A stretch of 10,865 nucleotides of DNA from Burkholderiales bacterium (GCA_031283405.1 JAITBX010000183.1:1-10865), one strand, 5' to 3'; shown: positions 1 to 5,627, numbered from the stretch's first letter. Made by a program: numbers and translations. The notes: a model not told the origin generated them from the sequence alone.

Positions 1-78
1 TGGCATTACAATCACGAACGGCCCAACATGGCGCTGGGCGGGTTCACCCCCATTCAGCATCTTGCCAAGGCCGCTTAG
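1..78 (+). CDS. IS3-family transposase (OrfB), C-terminal end only
   Basis: Frame 1 is open from the first base to a TAG at 76-78. Its product contains YNHERPNMALGGFTP followed by an alanine-rich end. This is the typical C-terminus of the DDE integrase-type OrfB transposase of IS3-family insertion sequences, located after the catalytic core. Only about 25 residues are in the window, so the catalytic DDE residues are off the left edge and activity cannot be judged. The family assignment rests on the recognisable RP.MALGG.TP motif; the subgroup cannot be named. It is followed within about 40 bp by a probable element end. Confidence 0.75.
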   Translation, partial: WHYNHERPNMALGGFTPIQHLAKAA

Positions 79-119
79 CTTTCTACTTATGTTTGGGCTT
101 TTTTAGGGGCGGATTACCA
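1..119 (+). mobile_element. Right end of an IS3-family insertion sequence (partial)
   Basis: The transposase stop at 76-78 is followed by a short non-coding tail ending in GGGGCGGATTACCA (106-119). IS3-family elements usually begin with TG and end with CA, and their terminal repeats lie just outside the transposase stop, so position 119 is a plausible outer boundary. The boundary is inferred: the left end and any target-site duplication are outside the window. The next 70 bp become AT-rich, consistent with a junction. Confidence 0.5.
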
Positions 120-147
120 TTGGTTATCGGCTGGCGCTTGGTAATCC
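111..147. repeat. 9-bp inverted repeat at IS end (GGATTACCA / TGGTAATCC)
   Basis: GGATTACCA at 111-119 is perfectly complementary to TGGTAATCC at 139-147, with a 19-nt loop, and is followed by a T-rich run at 148-151. It could be a terminator-like hairpin behind the transposase. Alternatively, 139-147 could be the opening nucleotides of a second, eroded IS terminus, because the motif matches the inferred outer end in inverted orientation. The sequence after 147 does not continue to match the IS end, so the second idea is weaker. Confidence 0.4.
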
Positions 148-187
148 TTTTAATTCCAGAGTTAATTGTTCTCCCACGCAAATAGAT

Positions 188-430
188 TTGTTTTCTTTGG
201 AGACTGACAATGGATTCAAGTTAGAGCAAAGTGTTGCGAATTTCAAAAGGAAGGGTGTTGTCAAATTCAAGAAAGAAGGAGATACGCTGAAGTACGATAA
301 GTGGGTAACTCATAAATTTGATTGGCCGCCTGTTCGCAAATCTCCCATGTATGAATGGTATGAGATCAAGGCGCAGTTCAAATTCAACAAACTCATAGAC
401 CTTCATGTGATGAAGCGCGTTGATGATTGA
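188..430 (+). pseudogene. Hypothetical protein, probably a 5'-truncated gene remnant
   Basis: The open frame codes for about 80 residues from a TTG at 188 to a TGA at 428-430. The same frame is open upstream to position 107, inside the IS end, with no ATG or GTG start before the recognisable body. No ribosome binding site precedes the TTG. The first in-frame ATG is deep in the frame at 348. The product is lysine-rich and hydrophilic (KFKKEGDTLKYDKW), and its bases are clearly more AT-rich than the downstream genes. I do not recognise the family. The simplest reading is the C-terminal part of a gene whose 5' end was removed by the adjacent IS insertion. A short genuine gene with a TTG start is possible but less likely. 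Confidence 0.35.
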
Positions 431-446
431 TTCAAATCTGTACAAA

Positions 447-525
447 CTGGATTGCTTCGCTACGCTCGCAATGACGGCGTTCCCTATTCTGTCATTGCGA
501 GGAGCAACGCGACGAAGCAATCCAG
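447..525. repeat. Palindromic dispersed repeat (GTCATTGCGAG...AAGCAATCCAG type)
   Basis: The left arm (447-475) begins CTGGATTGCTTCG and ends CTCGCAATGAC. The right arm (491-525) begins GTCATTGCGAG and ends CGAAGCAATCCAG. The two outer 13-nt blocks and the two inner 11-nt blocks are exactly complementary, so the element can form a long imperfect hairpin. Elements with this sequence are widespread as multicopy intergenic repeats in many bacterial genomes and often generate spurious short protein predictions containing VIASVAKQSS. A shorter related fragment (GCGAGCGAAGCGTA) follows near 560-573. Confidence 0.8.
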
Positions 526-585
526 AAATGTAATTATCTGAATCGAAATTGTTCTGGCTGCGAGCGAAGCGTAACGAGACGCCGT

Positions 586-606
586 GGGCGGCGCGTCGCC
601 CCTACG
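586..606 (-). repeat. GTAGGGGC-type hairpin repeat, copy 1
   Basis: GGGCG (586-590) pairs with CGCCC (597-601) around a GC-rich 6-nt centre. Read on the minus strand the unit begins CGTAGGGGCGACG, which matches the head of the two hairpins at 2279-2302 and 2306-2331 on the plus strand. It is one of three members of the family in this window and lies in a gene-free stretch downstream of ppx. Confidence 0.6.
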
Positions 607-613
607 TCCCGCC

Positions 614-673
614 CCCATCCCAACCTTCCCCCACTTTCCCCGTAGGGGAAAGTACAAACCCCGTCGGGGAAGG
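614..673. repeat. Nested hairpin repeat downstream of ppx (copy 1 of CCATCCCAACCTTCCCCC motif)
   Basis: An inner perfect 9-bp stem, ACTTTCCCC (633-641) with GGGGAAAGT (645-653), has a 3-nt loop. An outer pair, CCTTCCCC (624-631) with GGGGAAGG (666-673), encloses it. A small alternative hairpin CCCC-GTC-GGGG (659-669) is followed on the minus strand by a T-containing tail. Lying just past the ppx stop on the minus strand, this cluster could help terminate ppx transcription, though the T-run is poor. The first 20 nt (614-633) recur exactly at 2352-2371. Confidence 0.65.
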
Positions 674-684
674 AGCAAGTGTTT

Positions 685-706
685 GATCCCTGATGCCTGA
701 TTCCTG
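685..706. repeat. TGATTCC-type short repeat, copy next to ppx stop
   Basis: This short run of GATCCCTGATGCCTGATTCCTG consists of near-repeats of TGATTCC/TGATGCC. A closely similar run occurs in inverted orientation at 2250-2276, on the other side of ppx. The function is unknown; it looks like a dispersed intergenic repeat. Confidence 0.5.
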
Positions 707-710
707 CTGC

Positions 711-2243
711 TCACATCCCCTTCCACAACCACCCCACCGCTTCCCATTCGCGCCGTTCTTTATCGATCAGGTATTCGGTCAGCGGGTGGGCGGCGAGCCA
801 GCGGGCGCCGAAGCGGCAGCTCAGGGTTTTTCCTTGCAGGCGCAACTTGATGACCGGCAGTTCGACCGGCCTTCGCGCGCGGTAAAAAAGCAGCGCCAAG
901 CGCAGCGCCAGAATTTGCCGGCACAATGTCGCGTCTTGCAGATACGGCGCGGCTTTGCCAAGGCTGCCGCGGCAAGTGAGCGCCAGCACGGCCAAGCGAT
1001 TTTGTTCGGCGGAGGAAAAGCCGGGCATGTCGCGGTTTTGCAGAATGTAAGCGCTGTGTTTGTGATAGACGATATGCGAAATCGAGGCGCCGACGCCGTG
1101 CAGCAACGCCGCCCATTGCAGCATTTGCGCGTCGGCAGCATCGGCTTTCGGACACAGTTGCCGGAACAGGTCTTGTGCCAGCGTAGCGACACGACGAACA
1201 TGCGGGCGGTCGAGGTGGTAATCGTCGAGCAGTTGTTCGACGGTGGCGTCGCGGCTGTCGTGATCGTGATGGCGTCCCAGCAGTTCGTAGAGAGCGCCGA
1301 GGCGCAGAGCGCCGCCGACCGGCGCGATGTGCGGGATGCGCAGCTCGGTCATGGCGGCGCGCATGATGATCAGCCCGCCGGCCAGCACCGGCACGCGCTC
1401 CGGCTTCAGCGCCGCCAGTTTCAGATTGAAGAGTGTTTTGCCGGCGATCATCGTTTTGCGCAACGCCGTCAAACCGTCGGACGTGATGCCGCCGGATGAC
1501 CAGCCGTTGGCTTCGAGAATTTCGCTCAACGCCAGCGCCGATCCCGACGAAGCGAATGCTTCGTACCAGTATTTGTGGTCGAAGGAGCGGGCAATCGGCT
1601 CGATCTCGGCGCGGGCGTAGGTTTCAGCTTTCTTGAAGTTGGCGACGGATAAACGATTGTCGGCGAAAAAACGCTGGCTCATGTTGACGCAGCCGAGCTT
1701 GAGCGATTCCAGTTTTTGCGGCTGGCTCTCCTGACCGATGATGAATTCAGTCGAACCGCCGCCGATGTCAATGATGAGCCGCGTCGCCGATGAGCGCGGC
1801 AGGCAGTACGACGTGCCGAGATAAATGAGGCGCGCTTCTTCGTGACCGGAAATGATTTCGATCGGGAAGCCGAGCGTCATCTCCGCTTCGGGCAGAAAGT
1901 CATCGACGTTGGCGGCGATTCGGAAGGTGTTGGTAGCGACGGCGCGAACATGCGAGGAATCGAAATCGCTCAAGCGTTCGCCGAAGCGGGCGAGGCACAT
2001 CAACGCTTTGCGGCGGGCGGCGGCAGTGATGCGATTTTTTTTATCCAGCCCGCCGCCGAAGCGTAGCATTTCGCGCAAGGTTTCCAGCACCCGAATCTGC
2101 TGACCGCGAACTTCGCCGATTTCGAGGCGGAAGCTGTTGGAGCCTAAATCGACGACGGCCAGTGTGGCCGGAGCGGAGGAAGAAGCGGAAGAAGGGCGCA
2201 TTGCGGAGTGGTTAGCGTTTACAGACTGGATTGTAAACGACAT
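711..2243 (-). CDS. ppx: Exopolyphosphatase / Ppx-GppA family phosphohydrolase
   Basis: This cytoplasmic enzyme releases orthophosphate from the ends of inorganic polyphosphate; the family also includes the pppGpp hydrolase GppA. The 510-residue product has the ASKHA-fold phosphate-binding loop DLGSNSFR (residues 32-39), VATNTFR in the first domain, GHEEARLIYLG around residues 133-143 with the conserved glutamates 135-136, and the second loop DIGGGSTEF (159-167). The C-terminal HD-like region has WAALLHGVG, HKHSAYILQN and MPGFSSAEQ. Length matches E. coli Ppx (about 513). In the HD-like motif the residue after His382 is Gly, where E. coli Ppx has Glu as I recall it. No ppk gene is in view, and ilvA is divergent. 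The start is uncertain: Met1 at 2243 has no ribosome binding site, and Met15 (codon 2199-2201) is an alternative that would leave a palindrome in the leader. Ppx is preferred over GppA from overall motif similarity. Confidence 0.9.
   Translation of the reverse strand: MSFTIQSVNANHSAMRPSSASSSAPATLAVVDLGSNSFRLEIGEVRGQQIRVLETLREMLRFGGGLDKKNRITAAARRKALMCLARFGERLSDFDSSHVRAVATNTFRIAANVDDFLPEAEMTLGFPIEIISGHEEARLIYLGTSYCLPRSSATRLIIDIGGGSTEFIIGQESQPQKLESLKLGCVNMSQRFFADNRLSVANFKKAETYARAEIEPIARSFDHKYWYEAFASSGSALALSEILEANGWSSGGITSDGLTALRKTMIAGKTLFNLKLAALKPERVPVLAGGLIIMRAAMTELRIPHIAPVGGALRLGALYELLGRHHDHDSRDATVEQLLDDYHLDRPHVRRVATLAQDLFRQLCPKADAADAQMLQWAALLHGVGASISHIVYHKHSAYILQNRDMPGFSSAEQNRLAVLALTCRGSLGKAAPYLQDATLCRQILALRLALLFYRARRPVELPVIKLRLQGKTLSCRFGARWLAAHPLTEYLIDKERREWEAVGWLWKGM
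2216..2239. promoter_or_regulatory. 8-bp palindrome CGTTTACA-N8-TGTAAACG at the ppx start
   Basis: CGTTTACA (2216-2223) and TGTAAACG (2232-2239) are perfect inverted copies separated by 8 nt, a geometry typical of a dimeric repressor or activator site. The site lies inside the first 14 codons if ppx starts at 2243. If translation starts at Met15 (2199-2201), it lies 15-38 nt upstream of the start. No specific regulator is identified, and a chance palindrome or an RNA hairpin remains possible. Confidence 0.35.
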
Positions 2244-2249
2244 TACGGG

Positions 2250-2276
2250 GATCAGGAATCAGGGATCGGGAATCAG
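2250..2276. repeat. TGATTCC-type short repeat, inverted copy near ppx start
   Basis: The run GATCAGGAATCAGGGATCGG plus GAATCAG contains three near-copies of GGAATCAG/GGGATCAG. Its reverse complement closely resembles the repeat at 685-706, so ppx is bracketed by inverted copies. It starts only a few bases upstream of the annotated ppx start codon. Confidence 0.5.
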
Positions 2277-2278
2277 AT

Positions 2279-2302
2279 GTAGGGGCACGGCGCGCCGTGC
2301 CC
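2279..2302 (+). repeat. GTAGGGGC-type hairpin repeat, copy 2 (20-bp perfect palindrome)
   Basis: GGGCACGGCG (2283-2292) is followed directly by its exact reverse complement CGCCGTGCCC (2293-2302), giving a perfect 20-bp palindrome headed by TGTAGG. It belongs to the same family as the adjacent hairpin at 2306-2331 and the minus-strand copy at 586-606. Confidence 0.7.
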
Positions 2303-2305
2303 TTC

Positions 2306-2331
2306 GTAGGGGCGACCGTCCTCGGTCGCCC
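2306..2331 (+). repeat. GTAGGGGC-type hairpin repeat, copy 3
   Basis: GGGCGACCG (2310-2318) pairs perfectly with CGGTCGCCC (2323-2331) across a TCCT loop, with a CGTAG head. It follows copy 2 after only a few bases, so the two GC-rich stems are tandem. It lies between the divergent ppx and ilvA genes and carries no T-run, so a simple terminator role is not supported. Confidence 0.7.
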
Positions 2332-2351
2332 GCTCAGACGATTCTGATGCT

Positions 2352-2380
2352 CCCATCCCAACCTTCCCCCAGAGGGGGAA
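2352..2380. repeat. Hairpin repeat upstream of ilvA (copy 2 of CCATCCCAACCTTCCCCC motif)
   Basis: Positions 2352-2371 repeat 614-633 exactly over 20 nt in the same orientation. The unit forms a 7-bp stem, TTCCCCC (2364-2370) with GGGGGAA (2374-2380), and a 3-nt loop. The shared motif and shared stem architecture mark both as copies of one dispersed element. Confidence 0.65.
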
Positions 2381-2444
2381 AGAGTTTCAAACTCGCTCTC
2401 CTTCGTGATTTGCGCCGTTGTTTGAAGCCGGTTTAGGTTGAATC

Positions 2445-2453
2445 TGCTATGCT
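2445..2453 (+). promoter_or_regulatory. Possible extended -10 promoter for ilvA
   Basis: TGCTATGCT fits an extended -10 element (TGN followed by TATGCT at 2448-2453). It lies 26 bp upstream of the ilvA ATG and downstream of the repeats. The best -35 match, TTGAAG at 2422-2427, is 20 bp away, which is too far for a standard spacer, so the promoter would rely on the extended -10. No attenuator or leader peptide typical of some ilv genes is visible. Confidence 0.3.
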
Positions 2454-2465
2454 GTCGATCTCATG

Positions 2466-2472
2466 AAAGGGA
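2466..2472 (+). promoter_or_regulatory. Ribosome binding site of ilvA
   Basis: AAAGGGA lies 7 nt before the ATG at 2480. This decides the start in favour of 2480 over the in-frame TTG at 2438, which would add 14 residues not expected in the family. Confidence 0.5.
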
Positions 2473-2479
2473 CGTTGTC

Positions 2480-3991
2480 ATGCCGGATTATCTGCAGAAA
2501 ATTCTGACGGCCAAAGTTTACGATGTCGCCGAAGAATCGGCGCTGGAGCTGATGCCGGCGTTGTCGGCGCGGGTCGGCGCGCCGTTGTGGCTGAAACGCG
2601 AGGATCAGCAGCCGGTGTTTTCGTTCAAGTTGCGCGGCGCTTACAACAAGATGGCGCATCTCTCCCGCGCCGAGCGCGATCGCGGCGTGTTGGCGGCGTC
2701 CGCCGGCAATCACGCGCAGGGCGTGGCGTTGGCGGCGCAGAAAATGGGTTGCAAGGCCATCATCGTGATGCCGGAAACGACGCCACAGATCAAGGTTGCG
2801 GCGGTGGCCGGCCGCGGCGCGCAAGTCGTGCTGCACGGCGAATCGTTCAACGAGGCTTACGAGCATGCGCTGACTTTGCAGCGGCAAACCGGCGCGGTGT
2901 TCATTCATCCTTACGACGATCCCGATGTGATCGCCGGACAGGGCAGTATCGGCATGGAGATTTTGCGCCAGCATCAGGATGAAATCTCGGCGATTTTCGT
3001 GCCGATCGGCGGCGGCGGGCTGATCGCCGGCATCGCCGCTTATGTGAAGCAGGTGCGCCCCGACATCGAAGTGATCGGGGTGCAGCCGGTGGATTCCGAC
3101 GCGATGGCGCAGTCGATTCAGGCCGGCAAGCGAGTGACGCTCGCCAATGTCGGGCTGTTTGCCGACGGCGTGGCGGTCAAACTGGTCGGTGAAGAAACGT
3201 TCCGGCTGGTGCAGGAATACGTTGACGAGATCGTTTTGTGCGACACCGACGAAATTTGCGCGGCGATCAAGGATGTGTTCGTTGACACGCGCTCGGTTCT
3301 GGAACCGGCGGGCGCGCTGGCGGTTGCCGGCACCAAGCGCTGGATCGAAACGCGCGGCGCGCCGGCGGCGGCTTGCATCGCCATCGCCAGCGGCGCCAAC
3401 ATGAATTTCGACCGGCTGCGCTTCGTTGCCGAGCGCGCCGAGTTGGGCGAAGCGCGTGAAGCGATTTTCGCCGTGACTATTCCCGAACGACCGGGCAGCT
3501 TCCGCGCGTTTTGCGAAATCATCGGTCGCCGCGCCATCACCGAATTCAACTACCGCTACGCCGACCCCACGATCGCGCATATTTTCGTCGGCGTCGAAGT
3601 GGGCGGGCGACACGAAAAAGAGCGTCTGTTGCGCGAATTTGCGGCGCAGAATATCGAAGCGCGTGATTTGTCCGACGACGAAATGGCGAAACTGCACATT
3701 CGCCATCTGGTCGGCGGCCATGCGCCGCAGGTAGAGGATGAATGCCTGTACCGCTTCGAGTTTCCTGAGCGCCCGGGCGCGTTGCTCAACTTTTTGAGCA
3801 AAATGAGCGCCGGCTGGAACATCAGCCTGTTTCATTACCGCAACCACGGGGCAGACTCCGGTCGCGTATTGGCCGGCATCCAGGTGCCGCCCGCCGACGA
3901 TGCGGCGTTTCAGACGTTTCTGGAAAACCTCGGCTACGCCTATGTCGAGGAGACCGGCAATCCGGCCTATGCGATGTTTCTTGGGCATTGA
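2480..3991 (+). CDS. ilvA: Biosynthetic threonine ammonia-lyase (threonine dehydratase)
   Basis: This PLP enzyme deaminates L-threonine to 2-oxobutanoate, the first committed step to isoleucine, in the cytoplasm. From the ATG at 2480 it encodes 503 residues, close to the roughly 510 of the E. coli enzyme. The catalytic domain has the PLP lysine in SFKLRGAYN (Lys50), SAGNHAQG (74-81), the phosphate-binding GGGGL loop (177-181) and SGAN (304-307). Two ACT-like regulatory segments follow, each with a PERPG motif: about 327-398 (IPERPGSF) and 422-492 (FPERPGALL). These mark the allosteric form, inhibited by isoleucine and activated by valine in known members, and separate it from the short catabolic TdcB type. 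It is transcribed alone, divergent from ppx and upstream of the Pil-Chp operon, with which it has no obvious functional link. Confidence 0.96.
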   Translation: MPDYLQKILTAKVYDVAEESALELMPALSARVGAPLWLKREDQQPVFSFKLRGAYNKMAHLSRAERDRGVLAASAGNHAQGVALAAQKMGCKAIIVMPETTPQIKVAAVAGRGAQVVLHGESFNEAYEHALTLQRQTGAVFIHPYDDPDVIAGQGSIGMEILRQHQDEISAIFVPIGGGGLIAGIAAYVKQVRPDIEVIGVQPVDSDAMAQSIQAGKRVTLANVGLFADGVAVKLVGEETFRLVQEYVDEIVLCDTDEICAAIKDVFVDTRSVLEPAGALAVAGTKRWIETRGAPAAACIAIASGANMNFDRLRFVAERAELGEAREAIFAVTIPERPGSFRAFCEIIGRRAITEFNYRYADPTIAHIFVGVEVGGRHEKERLLREFAAQNIEARDLSDDEMAKLHIRHLVGGHAPQVEDECLYRFEFPERPGALLNFLSKMSAGWNISLFHYRNHGADSGRVLAGIQVPPADDAAFQTFLENLGYAYVEETGNPAYAMFLGH

Positions 3992-4039
3992 GGAATCTCC
4001 CCAAGGCTTGCCCCTGGGCTTGTGCATAACATGAACCGG

Positions 4040-4061
4040 CGCCAAGCCATGCTGGCGTTTT
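4040..4061 (+). terminator. Possible rho-independent terminator after ilvA
   Basis: CGCCA (4040-4044) pairs with TGGCG (4053-4057). Two further inner G-C pairs after a one-base bulge close a CAT loop, and TTTT follows at 4058-4061. It is 49 bp beyond the ilvA stop and before the pil operon. The stem is short and the T-run is only four, so the call is moderate to weak. Confidence 0.4.
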
Positions 4062-4144
4062 CCGAAAGGTGTCGGGAATACGACGCAACGCGGACTTTCT
4101 TGGAGCGCGAAGGTGTTTTCTCTGGAAAGTTTCAGCAGAATCAT

Positions 4145-4177
4145 GGCAAAATCTTAAAACGTGTAAGCGATTTTGCC
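4145..4177. promoter_or_regulatory. 9-bp inverted repeat upstream of pilG (GGCAAAATC / GATTTTGCC)
   Basis: GGCAAAATC (4145-4153) and GATTTTGCC (4169-4177) are perfect inverted copies with a 15-nt spacer, starting about 100 bp before the pilG ATG. The position and symmetry suit an operator for the Pil-Chp operon or a leader hairpin. No convincing sigma-70 -35/-10 pair could be placed around it, and the regulator is unknown. Confidence 0.4.
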
Positions 4178-4248
4178 GTTCGGGGAAAGAGAAAAGGGGC
4201 GGCGACCCAGGCCGTGCCGAAAAGTTTTGAGGAAAAGGAAAAAGGTTG

Positions 4249-4641
4249 ATGGAAACAGACCAGCTTGCAGGCATCAAAGTGATGGTGATCGACGATTCCA
4301 ACACGATCCGCCGCAGCGCCGAGATTTTCTTGCTGCAAGCCGGATGTGTGGTGATTCTGGCGGAAGACGGTTTCGACGCGCTGGCCAAAATTGCCGATCA
4401 GAAACCTGATCTGATCTTTGTTGACATCATGATGCCGCGGCTGGATGGTTATCAGACCTGCGCGTTGCTGCGGCGCAATGCCAAGTTCAAGCATACACCG
4501 GTGGTCATGTTGTCGTCGAAAGACGGTTTGTTCGACCGCGCGCGCGGCCGGATGGTGGGTTCGGATTTGTATCTGACCAAACCGTTTACCAAAGACGAAT
4601 TGTTGCGGGCGGTGGCGACGCATGTGCGGCGGCAATCCTAA
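4249..4641 (+). CDS. pilG: Twitching motility response regulator PilG
   Basis: PilG is a stand-alone CheY-like receiver that accepts phosphate from the ChpA/PilL kinase and promotes type IV pilus extension. In Pseudomonas aeruginosa it also feeds into cAMP control. The 130-residue product is essentially one receiver domain. Asp15-Asp16 form the acidic pocket, Asp59 in FVDIMMPRLDGYQTCAL is the phosphoacceptor, Ser89/Ser90 lie in MLSSKDGLFD, and Lys111 is in LTKPF. The segments DGFDALAKIAD and GSDLYLTKPF closely resemble P. aeruginosa PilG. The ATG at 4249 is preferred over the adjacent TTG at 4246; purine-rich GAGGAAAAGG and AAAAAGG sequences precede it, with the nearer one only 3 nt away. It is the first gene of the pilGHIJL cluster. 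Confidence 0.95.
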   Translation: METDQLAGIKVMVIDDSNTIRRSAEIFLLQAGCVVILAEDGFDALAKIADQKPDLIFVDIMMPRLDGYQTCALLRRNAKFKHTPVVMLSSKDGLFDRARGRMVGSDLYLTKPFTKDELLRAVATHVRRQS

Positions 4642-4705
4642 ACTATGGGACAATGCAAGAAGTTTGAGTATTGAAGAATGACATCGTTTGAATACGGGCA
4701 AAGCT

Positions 4706-5071
4706 ATGGCAAGAATTTTAATCGTCGATGATTCACAGACAGAACGGTACATGTTGAGCGAGTACCTGACGCAAGGCGGTCATGTGGTATTCCACAGCAG
4801 TAGCGGCGAAGACGGAATCGCTCAAGCCAAGAAAGTGAAACCGGATTTGGTGGTCATGGATGTGGTGATGCCGGGGCTGAACGGCTTTCAGGCCACCCGG
4901 ATTTTGCACCAGTCGCCGGAAACCAAAGACATTCCGGTCGTGTTGTGCACGACCAAGGACAAGGAAACCGACCGAATATGGGGATTGCGGCAGGGCGCTT
5001 GTGAGTACCTCACCAAGCCGGTCAAAAAAGACGAATTGCTCGCCAAGATCAGCGAACGTTTGAAGCAGTGA
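4706..5071 (+). CDS. pilH: Twitching motility response regulator PilH
   Basis: PilH is the second CheY-like receiver of the Pil-Chp system. In P. aeruginosa it is associated with pilus retraction and may drain phosphate from the kinase. The product is 121 residues from the ATG at 4706, with MARILIVDDS at the N-terminus, Asp8-Asp9 in the acidic pocket, Asp52 in VMDVVMPGLNGFQATR as phosphoacceptor, Thr82/Thr83 in CTTKDKETD and Lys104 in LTKPV. These match PilH rather than PilG. An in-frame TTG at 4688 would add six residues; the ATG giving the canonical MARILIVDDS is preferred although no strong ribosome binding site precedes it. It follows pilG after 64 bp and precedes pilI by 13 bp, so co-transcription is likely. 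Confidence 0.95.
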   Translation: MARILIVDDSQTERYMLSEYLTQGGHVVFHSSSGEDGIAQAKKVKPDLVVMDVVMPGLNGFQATRILHQSPETKDIPVVLCTTKDKETDRIWGLRQGACEYLTKPVKKDELLAKISERLKQ

Positions 5072-5084
5072 CCACGGTAACGAA

Positions 5085-5627
5085 ATGAGCACTCCGACAC
5101 CGAAACCGCATTCGGTCAAACGCACCAATCTGCAGGCTTTCCAGAACGAGTTAGTCTCGCGGATGATGGCGCCGGCGGCAATGGAAGGTGTCGTCTCGCA
5201 GTTGGGCTTTGCGGCGGGCGAGGGGCGCTGGCTGTGCCGTCTCCAGCAGACCGAAGAGGTGCTGGTGTCGCCGCCGATCACGCCGGTGCCGTTGACGCAG
5301 CCGTGGTTTCTGGGATTGACCAACGTGCGCGGCAATTTGTACAGCGTGATTGATTTTTCGTTGTTTCTGGGCAAGGCGCCGGCGCTTCCCGGTGCGGACA
5401 CGCGGCTGGTCTTGCTTTCTCGCAGCACCGGCGCGACCAACGCGGCGCTTCTGGTGCAGCGGGTTTACGGGTTGCGCAGCGTCAAAGGTTTTGCGCCGAC
5501 CGGACAGGGCGCGCAGGACAAAGCGTGGAATGTGCAGAATTGGATGGATGCGGAAGGTCATGCCTGGCATGAAGTGGATTTGGGCAAGTTGGCGCAGGAT
5601 GCCGAGTTTCAGCATATCGGGCGTTGA
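5085..5627 (+). CDS. pilI: CheW-like coupling protein PilI
   Basis: PilI is the cytoplasmic adaptor that couples the receptor PilJ to the kinase PilL/ChpA. The 180-residue product has an N-terminal extension of about 40 residues and then a CheW-like domain (about 45-170). The core WFLGLTNVRGNLYSVIDFS matches the G..N.RG....ID signature of CheW domains. The length is very close to that of P. aeruginosa PilI. The ATG at 5085 is 13 bp after the pilH stop; the Shine-Dalgarno is weak. Its place between pilH and pilJ confirms the assignment. Confidence 0.92.
   Translation: MSTPTPKPHSVKRTNLQAFQNELVSRMMAPAAMEGVVSQLGFAAGEGRWLCRLQQTEEVLVSPPITPVPLTQPWFLGLTNVRGNLYSVIDFSLFLGKAPALPGADTRLVLLSRSTGATNAALLVQRVYGLRSVKGFAPTGQGAQDKAWNVQNWMDAEGHAWHEVDLGKLAQDAEFQHIGR

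Noticed and set aside
447..673. Possible CRISPR array from clustered repeats
   Set aside because: The units are palindromic and of different families, and they are not regularly spaced or separated by unique spacers. No cas gene is present.
221..747. Minus-strand short frames containing VIASVAKQSS and VALLLAMTE
   Set aside because: These are translations of the palindromic dispersed repeat at 447-525, a well-known source of false proteins.
693..1499. Plus-strand open frame opposite ppx (268 codons)
   Set aside because: It is Q/A/R-rich with no family motif and overlaps the clear ppx gene. It is a shadow of GC-biased coding sequence.
2137..2436. Plus-strand frame of 99 codons between ppx and ilvA
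   Set aside because: It crosses the ppx 5' end and the hairpin repeats, has no ribosome binding site and no recognisable product.
2447..4144. Long minus-strand open frame opposite ilvA (565 codons)
   Set aside because: It mirrors the codon structure of ilvA, has low-complexity H/R/Q/A composition and no recognisable domain. ilvA on the plus strand is unambiguous.
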